Positions 46,201 to 55,400 of a stretch of DNA of 64,000 nucleotides are shown here, piece by piece (position 1 is the stretch's first letter; each line of letters begins with the position of its first letter). The notes under the pieces were generated by a model. The model saw only the letters and a list, made by a program, of their open reading frames with translations. It did not search any database and was not told where the DNA came from. Source of the stretch: Pachyseris speciosa (lineage: Eukaryota; Cnidaria; Anthozoa; Scleractinia; Pachyseridae); NCBI GenBank assembly GCA_016490735.1, contig JAEMWC010000092.1, positions 1,459,501 through 1,523,500 of the forward strand, read 5' to 3'. Made by a program: the position numbers and the translations under genes.

Positions 46201-49200
46201 GGCTGATGAAGTTCGGTTGATCCGAACGAAATATCCCACTTTTAAGTCTAGAAACATTTTGTTTTTCCTTTATATCTGTCTACCGTAACTGAATGTTGTA
46301 TGTGCCAGTAAAGGAAACCAAAACCAGAAGTTAGTTCAACACGGTAACCCTGATTACATGTTCGCCCCAGGTCATCTTTGCTAGGAAATGCCTCTCAGTG
46401 ACAGTCCTTTTTTTTACAAATGCATGTGCAATATGGGAACGATTAATATTAAGGAGATGTTCTTATTTGCAATAATAAATTTGACCTTAGAGGCTTTAAC
46501 AAGCTACACCAGCCTGCCTATAACAGTAGATTTATGCATAGCTCATATCATTACATCACCTCAAGATGATGGAACAAAGTACCTGATTGTGTAAGGAGAG
46601 TCCCATCTCTTAACGTTTTTAAGTCAATGCTAAATAATGTAAATTTGACTACTGGAGTAAAGTGTTATTGTAACTTCTGTACATAGTTTGGATTTTTATA
46701 TAGCTAGTTTTCCTCTTAGTATTATTGGTTTTAATCCTTTTATGTCTTAATATGTATGGATTTAAAGTTGTTTGGCACGTTCACGTTTAAACGAGTCTTG
46801 TAGTCATACGTGTAATGTGGATAAATAAAATACCATACCATACCATGCCATATAGTCACACTGAAAGTAATACATGTTTCCCTAATAATAGCAAATATTA
46901 AGGGCAAACTTTGTCGGGAACACAGGTGTCCAGATTTATAATAACCACGAGGTTATTTTTCTTTCCAACAGGGCGCCTGGTCTTTATTGGATCAGCAAGA
47001 TAAAAGCTTGCCTCTTTTACAGGCAGACCAAGCTGAAAGTAAAAGGAACAGGAGCCTAACGAAACAGAAAAAACCCAGAGAAAGACAATTCACTTTAGTC
47101 AGCGGTGGTTGCGAAGTCATCAAAGTAGCAAAAGACGTTTTCTTCAAATGTTCCGACGAATCAACTCTTTTAAAACTTACAAAGTTAACTGCTACATATC
47201 CTCAAGATAGCATTCTCTGTGAAGCGTACCTTCAGCAAAGCGACTGGCGGACATACAGGGAGGAGATTGTAGACAATGTTGTTGCTAGGCACTTCGTAAG
47301 CTTAGAAACAGCAAAAGGATCTGCACGCTCGCACACCGTTAGGTCATCACCAGTTCCTTCGCCGCTTTGCTCGATGAAGTTGTGGCCAACAGTTTCCTCC
47401 AAGTGGGAGTATTTTCCCGACGCAGGATGGGTATCGGGACGAGTCACGCGACCAGCTATCGAAAGTAAGCAATTTTTGGTGTAGAAATAGAAATAGGGAG
47501 CAATAATTGGGAAAGAGACAGTAAACAGGGACTCCACGTAAATATTGGTGATGTGGAAAATGTGCTATTTTAGAAAAAAGTACTATTTCGGTTTGGTGAT
47601 TGCAAGCTTGATTTCTTTTTGAGCTAAAGTGTATTTAACCCTATTAAAATTAGACAAATGTAGGGTTCAATTTTTCACGGTCCAAACGTATTTCAAACGA
47701 ACACTCCACACTGCATTGCTGAGAATATTTTTCAAAGTTCTTATTCCACATCGGATTGCATGTCTCTAGGCTACCCGGATGAAGCCCATTCTTCAAGTTA
47801 TCTTTGCTATGAGAAGTTCTTTCAGTGGTCCCCTCTTTCAAACGTAACGCCGTTTCTGACATCTTTATGTTAGTTAATGCAAAATAGTCACCGAGTAAAA
47901 AACTTAATATACCACTGAACGGGAACTTACGAATAATTTTAGGGCCTGTTCGTCTAGGACTATCATTGGTTATTCTCATCCTAGTTTAGGAAAAAGTGAA
48001 TACGTGGAATAAGGTTTCCAAACGCACACATACTATGAAAACAGAATACCTTAATGTAGGTGACCTGAAAGCAGCGCTCAGGATAGTCTGGATCGAAGTG
48101 CTACGTGCCTGCGTCACGGGCTTGGTCGACCGCGCAGGATTTCCCCGCCTAAACGTTCCCAAAAGATATGTTCTGCAAAATTCTACTTAAGGTGTCTCAA
48201 AATAGTTTCGTTATTTTAAACACCAACTCTTTGATGGATCAACACTCCCACAATGTTTTTGTTTGTTTCCTTGAACATGGTATCAACAAATTTCCCAATT
48301 ATTTCTCAAGAAGTTGTAATCACTGATTTGCCAAATACGGCTACCATAGCAACAGTACAGCCTCTTAAAAACACCCTTAATTTTGGCTTCATGTGCCTGT
48401 AACTGTAAAACGAGTTCGGTGACCCCTGTTTTTTTGTTATTGAATTGCAATTAGCATATGAACATTCATCTTTCTGCAAAGTTTTAAAAAATTGGTTCAT
48501 AGGGTTCAGAGCCACCTTAAGTTTTCGATAATTTAAAGTGGATCTGAACCCCACGTACAGATTTTTTAAAAACTTTGCAAAAAGATGAACTCTTCATATG
48601 CTGATTGCAATTCAATAATAAAAAACGAGGTCACCGGATAAAGCCAAAATTAAGGGTGTTTTTAAGAGGCTGTACTGTTACTATGGTAACCTTATTTGGC
48701 AAAACAGTGATCACAACTTGTTGAGAAATAATTGGGAAATTTGTTGATACCGTTTTCAAGAAAACAAACGAAAAATTGTGGGAGTATCGATCCATCAAAG
48801 AGTTGGTGTTTAAAAATAACGGAAACATTTTGAGCCACTTTAAACCGTATTCTCCTTATTTTATTCATTCTGCTATCACGAGGAGAATAAATGGAATGCT
48901 ATCCCAGAATAATTTAGGACTTAAAAATGATTCACTTTTTCAGCCGGCTCTTCAAGGACAAATTCTGCCACAGATCGCAATACAGGAAAGACTGCCAACC
49001 GAAGTAGCTTATCGCAAAGGAAACACTCCCCTCGAACATTTACCACCTCTCGTGGGTCTTCCGGGAGAACTCGCGGGTCCTCCGGGACACCTCGCGGTTC
49101 TCCTGTCCCGCTTTCAACCTCCGCCTCGGGATCATCGGAGAAACTTTTACCTTTGGTGACCAACGACCTTGTATTGGCACAAGGGAGTCAGAGAGCTTTG

Positions 49201-49326
49201 GTTCTGACGCAGGGAGGAGGAAGGTGCAATGATTATCAATTGCAAATAGAAAGACGACTTATGACGTCACTTATTAATAAGCGGGACATCAAGAAAACTA
49301 ATACGGGCTTGGCAAAGTGCGTGTGA
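40288..49326 (+). CDS. CNBD2: CNBD2-like cyclic nucleotide-binding domain protein, 7 exons
   Basis: Exons 40288-40451, 40579-40738, 41228-41379, 43108-43246, 44057-44617, 46972-47464 and 48944-49326 join in phase (2,052 nt, 683 residues, stop TGA). The N-terminus may begin at the ATG at 40294 or extend into unseen exons. Residues about 20-158 form a cyclic-nucleotide-binding fold: RRRVVIRKGHVAQRFYFIFSG, LKRGDYFGELAFIRGLKRSA and TVVCLQRTELLSVEKEDFF. A second, degenerate copy begins at GHEVFSTWPEDV (about residue 160). The phosphate-binding cassette (FGELAF) lacks the usual following Arg-Ala-Ala but has RSAT. The middle exon is basic and low in complexity, the sixth ends with a helical LQQSDWRTYREEIV segment, and the last has TSRGSSGRTRGSSGTPRGSP repeats. 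CNBD2 is linked to sperm cAMP signalling in mammals; the name rests on domain layout from memory. Confidence 0.8.
41940..42765. mobile_element. Inverted-repeat element with nested MITE
   Basis: Left end TTATAAAATGTTCAAAGAAT TACGCGCGC and right end ATAATTACTAGTTTGAACAT TTTTTAA are imperfect inverted repeats. The interior (TTTGACGACACTACAACCCC, CACACTTGTGACGT, ATAATGCACTCGATTC) recurs at 50,280-50,600. It lies in the intron between exons 3 and 4 of the CNBD2-like gene and is split by the MITE at 42311-42591. Confidence 0.65.
42311..42591. mobile_element. Palindromic MITE, CAATTGAGTGTCG family (copy 2)
   Basis: Ends TTTTCAATTGAGTGTCG and CGACACTCAATTGAAAA, with inner arms AAACCAAAACCAA. The host element copy at 50,400 reads TTTCTTTATAACATGTCC without a break, whereas here TTTCTTTA and TTTATAAC ATG flank the insert, giving an inferred target duplication of about TTTA. 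Confidence 0.8.
44842..44882 (-). ncRNA. Hammerhead ribozyme, left arm
   Basis: Minus strand: GTGG, CTGATGA, stem II GTACGG/CCGAAC (one A-A mismatch), GAAA, loop-less TA/T stem III, cleavage base C, CCAC. Same design as 46199-46239 but with one substitution in stem II, so it is probably weaker. Confidence 0.8.
44903..45822. mobile_element. Harbinger-type MITE inside Penelope arm
   Basis: Ends AGGCCCGGCCAAACG and CGTTTGGCCGGGCCT, flanked by TAA on both sides (44900-44902, 45823-45825). The empty site GAAAGTTAAGAAGGG is preserved in the opposite Penelope arm at about 46,180-46,195. The interior is rich in GCAACATGTTG/AACATTGTTG words. 920 bp including a second MITE at 45119-45344. Confidence 0.9.
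45119..45344. mobile_element. MITE nested in the Harbinger-type MITE
   Basis: Ends AGCCTGTTTTTCACTAGCG and GCTAGTGAAAACAAGGCT with TAA on both sides (45116-45118, 45345-45347). The interior alternates AAGCGCAAGCATAAGCGC-type words, inverted in the two halves. 226 bp. Confidence 0.85.
45960..46182 (+). pseudogene. C-terminus of a Penelope-type GIY-YIG protein
   Basis: Plus frame: REHCHLTGHSVDSSKTKVLA, TESNTFKRRIREAIEIRLRK and PSLNRDNGFELARIYD, then a stop at about 46,180. EAI.I..RKPSLNRD.G..L..IYD is the usual end of Penelope-like endonucleases. Only this end of the element is present. Confidence 0.85.
46199..46239 (+). ncRNA. Hammerhead ribozyme, right arm
   Basis: Plus strand: GTGG, CTGATGA, A, stem II GTTCGG/CCGAAC with TTGAT loop, GAAA, TA/T mini stem III, cleavage base C at 46235, CCAC. 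All core bases are canonical and stems I and II pair perfectly. It starts 17 nt after the GIY-YIG stop codon. Confidence 0.9.
46570..46858 (+). repeat. LINE 3' tail
   Basis: A short frame (VRRVPSLNVFKSMLNN) resembles a LINE C-terminus and is followed by an AT-rich 3' UTR, ATAAATAAAATACC and a (ATACC)n run at about 46,835-46,852. A 5'-truncated plus-strand LINE end in a CNBD2-like intron. Confidence 0.5.
48187..48850. repeat. Large imperfect foldback element
   Basis: The arms run inward from TTAAACACCAACTCTTTGATG (left) and GATCCATCAAAGAGTTGGTG (right) and stay complementary for about 300 bp to a centre near 48,520. The outer flanks (TCTCAAAATAGTTTCGTTAT / ATAACGGAAACATTTTGAG) are also complementary. 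It occupies the last intron of the CNBD2-like gene. Confidence 0.8.
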
Positions 49327-49800
49327 CTTTGCATCAATTGATTGTGTGGTGTTATGGAATTTTGTCTGTATTAGGGATAAGTGTAAGGACAATAATAGTG
49401 TCCAAACAAACTGGAAAGCAAGAGGCATAGTTTGAAGAATGGCTTTGCCTTTTGTTGTTGAACTAACTGAAAAGCGTTTATCTGTATTTAGAACAGTCAA
49501 TGAAGTCACATTTATTTATAAAGTGAGATTTATTTACGAAAGCTTGTATCATGTGTTTTGTAACTGACCATTAATGACCATTAATCGACCACATTTCTTG
49601 ATATTTGATTTTTTGACAATTTTGACATGTTCATATGCGAAGGTGAACAGGTTTTCAGTGAACTTGTTTCAAGAGCTGAAATGTCAGTTTATAAATGAGG
49701 AGAGTTAACCAAGGAGAAACTTGTAGTATGCATACATACTTGCTCTTCTTCTGTCAGCCTATGTCCCTTCGTAAAGTTATTTCATTGCCTTCTCATAAAG
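49327..49800. other. 3' flank of the CNBD2-like gene
   Basis: No gene seen. AATAAA occurs at about 49,801, which would give a 3' UTR of about 475 nt. Confidence 0.35.
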
Positions 49801-50620
49801 AAATAAAAAACGCCCCGAGTGCATTGCTGAGTTGTGTAAGCACGCGGGAATTCTTAAAACACGAGAGAAGTGCCTAGAGAAGCACGAGCGTAGACGAATG
49901 GTTCTCTCACTGCTCAAGTGTTCCCAAGTGCTTTATATATTACTCAAAAATGCACCAGGAACAAGTTTTTTATTTCTTTTATATAATGTCCCAGAGATTT
50001 ATGCGAGCTTTCATACCGGAAGTCGATCCAACCCCCAAATTTTGCTTTTGTGTTCAAAATAATGTTAAGTTTTGATTGAATCCACGCTTTTTATTGCTTT
50101 TACCCTATTTTCTTTATAGATTTGCTCGCGCACACACTTGTGACGTGTGCATTGTTGAGTTATACAAGCACGCGGGAATTTTTATGAACACGAGGGAAGT
50201 GCCTGGAGAAGCAAGAGCCGTGTTCTTAAAAAATTCCCACTCAATAATGCACGAGGAACAAATTTTTTCTTATTTCTTTTATAAGATGTCCCAGAGATTT
50301 GCGCGAGCTTTCATACCGGAAGTCACTGATGAAATTTGACGACACTCCAAGCCCCAAATTTTGTTTTTATGTTCAAAATAATGTCAAATATAGATTAAAT
50401 CACATTTGTTATTAATTTGACTTTATTTTCTTTATAACATGTCCAGAGATTTGCTCGAGCACACGCTTGTGACGTGTCCTATGTGCATTATGATTCAACA
50501 ATGCACGCGTGACGTAGGGCGCGTGCATATGTTGAGTTATAATGCACTACATTCCACCAATCCTAGCGCGCGTAATAATTTGAACATTTTATAATGAATT
50601 ATAATGCACACAGGAGATGT
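49800..50620. repeat. Two direct repeats related to the 42-kb element
   Basis: Blocks at about 49,825-50,040 and 50,140-50,370 share AAGCACGCGGGAATT, AAGTGCCTGGAGAAGCA, GTCCCAGAGATTT and GAGCTTTCATACCGGAAGTC. The continuation (GACGACACTCCAAGCCCC, ATAATGCACTACATTC, TTTGAACATTTTATAAT) matches the element at 41940-42765. Degraded copies of one TE family. Confidence 0.65.
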
Positions 50621-50899
50621 TTTGGACGCAAAGAAGTAGTTGAATTGTTTATTTGTTCGGTTTGTCGCTTTGCTTGCGAGCGAACAAATGTTCTTACTCC
50701 GCTTGGCTGACCGTTTTTCGACGTCATTGCCTCAACAGTGTCAAGAAACGTTTACCGTCGGTTATGTTATTAACACGTAATTCCAATGAATCCTCGTAAA
50801 ATTAAGGATTAGTATCACTTGTGTTTTGTGCGACGAGGGCAATCCACTGAACAACTTCTAAAAAACACATTTTACTCGGCCCCTGCGATTACCTATTCA

Positions 50900-51715
50900 A
50901 ACTTTCAGGCTTGGGGGGTAGTCCTTTTGTTCTCCTTTCGTCTTTTGTACGGACATTTATGTCAAAATTGCTTAATTACTACGAGGTGTTGCGTCTAATT
51001 TCCCCACCTTCTCCAGAGAAACCTACAAAATCTTCAAAGAAACCTACGCATCGTACTTTGTTTTCTTGTCAATAATGTTTTGTTGTTCTGTGGTTTTTGA
51101 ATTGCCGTCAATTCCTGTTGACTGCTCTACGGTCGTTTATGTCGAAATTGTCTAGCAATTTTTCGAACTTACTAGGAGATACGTTTTACTACTTGTCTAA
51201 TTTCTCCACCTTCGCCAAGTTTTCTTCGAAGAACGTTCGCATCGTACTTTGTTTCCTTGGCGATGTTTTGTTGTTTTCGAACTACCGTCAATTCCTGTTG
51301 ACTGTTCTAAACTATCAGGTTGGTACTCCTATTTTTATTTTCTACGGACATTTATCCCAAAATTGCTTAGTAATTTTCAGCCTAGCTTACTACAAGCTTA
51401 CTTGTCTACTTTCACCACCTTCTCCAAGAATCTACGAACAAACATACGCGTCTTGTATTGTATTAAACCGCGGCCAATTCCTGTTGACTGCCCTAAACGA
51501 TCAGGTTCGTAATCCTTTTTGTCTCTTCTATGGCCTTTGGTGTCCAATTTGCTTAGTGATTGTTCTATCTTACTACAAGATATGTTTGTCACTTGTCTAA
51601 GTTTTCCACCTTCTCCAAGAATCTTCGAACAAACATATGCATCGTACTATGTTTTATCTTTTTTTTGCCATGTTTTGTTTTTGATTCGCTTTGAATTCCT
51701 TTACGCTTTCACTGA
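50900..51715 (+). repeat. Satellite-like tandem array, unit about 180-190 bp
   Basis: CAATTCCTGTTGACTG recurs at 51109, 51289 and 51475. Between them lie conserved words in fixed order: CGGACATTTATG, AAATTGCTTAG, TTACTACAAG, ACTTGTCTAA, CCACCTTCTCCAAGAA, ATACGCATCGTAC. There are about four imperfect units. Spurious frames of up to 167 codons run through the array because the unit is often a multiple of three. Confidence 0.8.
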
Positions 51716-52410
51716 TCTGAAAGTTTGGACTCAAAAATCTTTGTTTGTTTTTTCAAACGTTTGCTATCAAATAGTATATCTGGACCGTAAAACTCATCGT
51801 TTTCAATGCTGCTGCTCAATTTATTGGACACAAACTACTGGCGCAAGCCATGCGAAGTTGCTCAATACCAGTAAAAAAATTAATAGTGGCGCTCCGCTTT
51901 TAGGCTTGGCTAAATCTATATATTAGTTTTTTAATTATAAGGGCTTGAGCAAAAGGCAGTGATATTGTTATTACGACATTCAAGTCCACGTCCCTGTGGC
52001 AGGTATTGAATCGCTCTGCTGCTTTTCAGATTAATCACACGGTGCTAAGCATTGATAGAGAAGCAGCAATACAGAATAGCCTTTATGTCAAAGTTTCTAA
52101 AACCATAAAAACAGCAATTCTCCACATGCGTTTTGAACAATCCACAATAACGCGGTAAGATATGAGAGTTCAAGTAGTCAGTGAACCTTTCATTGAGGTA
52201 AGCAGAGGGTTGTATTAGATTTTTTAGAAAATAAGTTAGAAGTGAATTTCTGTTGAATGGTTTGAAAAGTAATTAACTCTATGACTAAGAATCAAACGTT
52301 AAAATGTCTTCATGGGGAAACTGTAAAAGGACAATGTCTTTATTTCATATAAAAAAGCCTGACGAACAGAAAATACCGCATTACAGCCTCCCCTTGGGAA
52401 AGGAACAGAA
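51716..52410. other. Upstream flank of the small membrane protein gene
   Basis: No gene seen; presumed promoter and 5' UTR of the gene starting at 52411. Confidence 0.35.
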
Positions 52411-55400
52411 ATGATCTCTTTAAAAAGTGCGTCGTTTTGGAGGACTCTTGCTTATTTTACACTAATTTTAAGTACATTTATTGAAGCATTTCGATCACCT
52501 CTCCTGGCAGACTGCTATCGAGGTGGGTTTATATAGATTTTGTTGTTAATTTTCAATATCACTTTTATGGTACTGATCAAACATTAAGGTTGAATGGCAC
52601 CCTTTATCAGATCCTTAATATTCCTGTTTGAATTCCTGTTTAATTTAGTTCTTGGTGTCCATTTTTCAAGTTTGTCAGGTTTCCTCGTGACTAGATAAAA
52701 GTTAAACGAGTTCAAGTTTCCCATAGTGGCCATTTTCGTGGCTAAAATCCCAACAAAAAGTAATAGTTTTTCTTTGGTTTTGGCGGGATTGTATCATATT
52801 TTACAAACGACAATACACGTCATCAAAGCCTTCACAAGTTTTGGCCTTTCATGGGAAGTAAGCATTAAATCAAACCGAAACCCACTCACGAAATCGCCGT
52901 GAAAAATGGCTAATCATAGCATAAATTTTAGATTAAAAAAAATAATAATAAAGGTAAACTACTTCCATTTGCTCTAGTTTTAAAACTTTTTCTTAAAGCT
53001 GTAACCGGTACGCAATTTATGGCGATTTGTACTCATTTCGCTGGCTTTTCGTTCGTTTTGTATTTCCTTTTTCTTGCTTTCTTTTTTTTTTTTTACGGTG
53101 AAGGGATTTGAAATGCCACACCCAGATATAGGCAGGTGAACATTACACACAAATGCACGACACTAGGAAACTGTTCATAGCAACGATCTCCATATGATTT
53201 TGATTAAAATGCTACCGAGTTTGATGGCTTGGCTTGGCCAAAGAGTGTTGTTATTTTAATGCAAAGCAGTATAAGTGATAACGGTATATTTTTCTCAGAG
53301 CGACGTAAACAAACCTTACTTTACTTTCCCAGCCCTAAAATCCAACAGAAACAATAACATAAAACTTCTCTTTCTGTGCGTCCTCGAGTACCACGGCATA
53401 AGCTCGTCTTTGGTGGAAAAATTATCTTTATCGAATGCATTTATACATACTCTAGATATGAATATTTAAGGTTTAAGGAGGATGAATTGTTTATACAAAA
53501 TAAAATAATACGCCTGATTAACGTTTTCACGTTTACACTGCCTTGGAAATTAACGGATAGATAAAGCCTCACTGTGTTGCTGTATGTTGACAACTGAATG
53601 AATTTATCGTTGTGTTTTGCCGGCTAGTGACAAGATCAAGACAAATGCCTCCACAAAGGGATGAGTGAAAATACAGAACAAAAAAAAAAACAGTACTTAT
53701 AATAGTTCAGGTTATTTTAGCGGTAAAAACCGAAACAGCAACGAAAAAGAATATAAAAAACACTGCCGTTTGAAAAGCCCAGAGTAAATAGAGCGAGAAT
53801 CGCTAAGAATTTAAAGCAAATGACAGTTTTAAAGGGAAGGGAAAAGATCCATTCTTTTATGATGAAACTGATCATATTAAAGTGAGCGCAGGAGAGAATC
53901 AATGGTTGGTCTAATTTGATATTCCAGGCGAGGGTAGTCCTGAAATAGAATGTTTTTTGTGAATTGAGCTAAATTGAAGAAAAAGCTGAGAGTACACTCT
54001 TTGTCTTTTCTTGTTTTTTTCCCTTTCGTTAGGTAGCGATTTCAGGTAGCGTATTGGTGTAACCAGCAAAGAAGGCTTTCGGTTATAGCAGAGTTACAGT
54101 GTTAATTATCTCAGAAATGATTGATTGGACGGATTCGTTGTTCTTTGTAAGAGATGTCTAGATGCCAATGAGGTTTCATCGCTGATTAAATGCCCAGCGA
54201 GAATTCTGTGTGACAAACGTTCCCATTGGCCATCGTAGAGTGTGATTTGCATCCACCTAACTGGCTCAACAGTAGACTAATTGTGTTTCTTTGATGGCAA
54301 CGATGTAATCGATGTTTATGCAACGTGAATTAAATGTAAACATGTAAACATGGATCCTGTGTTCGATCGAGTGGACCAAAAGGGTGCAAATTCTGAGATA
54401 GCCTGGCATTCAGAGTTTGAATATAAATCGCTAGATTCACATATCAGTTGTGGCTAAATGCGAAATTATAGGAAACGTAAACAGCGAAGAAAAAAAAAGC
54501 AGTCGTTCGAATTCCGGTGCAGTGCTTTTAAAACCATTGGTTGCAGCCATACTTAAAACTATTTCCCTAAATTTCCGAAATAAAAGCATCATCAAACTTT
54601 TTCTTTAATCTTTAGTATTTTATGGAGATACCCGATTCAATCCATGCTCACGATAACTTAGTTTTGACTACTGAGTAGCATTGTTTGCTCCCTGAGCAGA
54701 TGTTTTGACGTTTGATGAATAAGATTTAACGATTTTTACCTAGGTGGTCTTGTTTTACGAATGAAATTCAGCTTCATTTAATTTTGGAATAAAAGTACAC
54801 CATGAAGAAAACACGTTCGAAGCTCACTCGTTTGATTTTAATAAATGTTCTTGTAAACACTGGATAATAACGGCAAAATACGGCAAAAAAGTGACCAAGA
54901 TCGTGGTGAAAATCATGGTGAATTTTGAATATCTTCGATGCATTTTTCTACCAAAATTAATACTTTTGGTGGCCTCGTTACCTCTTCTAACAGGTGGGCA
55001 TCTCTTACGATTGTTTTCTTGTGTCATTGTATTCTTTATCCAATCCTTTAACTCGTTAATTTGTCGATCTTCTAGGTTTAATGTTGTAGTCGCTTACCCA
55101 ATGTAAATTAAAATTATAATTTACGATAGATGATAGTTCTTCATTCTGAGTAATAAATGTGTTTCGTTCACGTAAGTTAGTCACTTCCTCTGAAAAGAAT
55201 GGTGAAACCTGTCAGTGGATTTTACCCTAACGTTTTTTGAATGATAATTTTTGGATGTCGACCACTGTCATTAACTTTTCTTGGTTCGAAAAACCTTCAC
55301 AGATTATACCAAAGTCATTGTGATTGTGTGTGTATTTGTTTTGATAATTGCGCTTATTATTGCTATGGTGATATGGAGAGAAGGCAGGTAAGGAGAAAAA

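Larger units (their letters stand above)
44832..46249. mobile_element. Inverted pair of Penelope-like 3' ends (palindromic pLTR)
   Basis: The right arm 46044-46249 (plus) and left arm 44832-44902 plus 45826-45959 (minus) are reverse complements of about 205 bp, separated by 84 bp. The left arm is split by a MITE. Each arm carries the end of the GIY-YIG protein and a hammerhead ribozyme. Inverted end duplications are typical of Penelope-like elements. It lies in the intron between exons 5 and 6 of the CNBD2-like gene. Confidence 0.85.

Noticed and set aside
47650..47979. 109-codon minus-strand frame
   Set aside because: In an intron of the CNBD2-like gene, no family features, no splice-supported context.
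51097..51600. 167-codon plus-strand frame
   Set aside because: Created by the tandem satellite units.
53298..53469. Extra exon for the membrane protein gene after acceptor TTTTCTCAG
   Set aside because: In the required phase it reaches a stop quickly; the open frame is in another phase.
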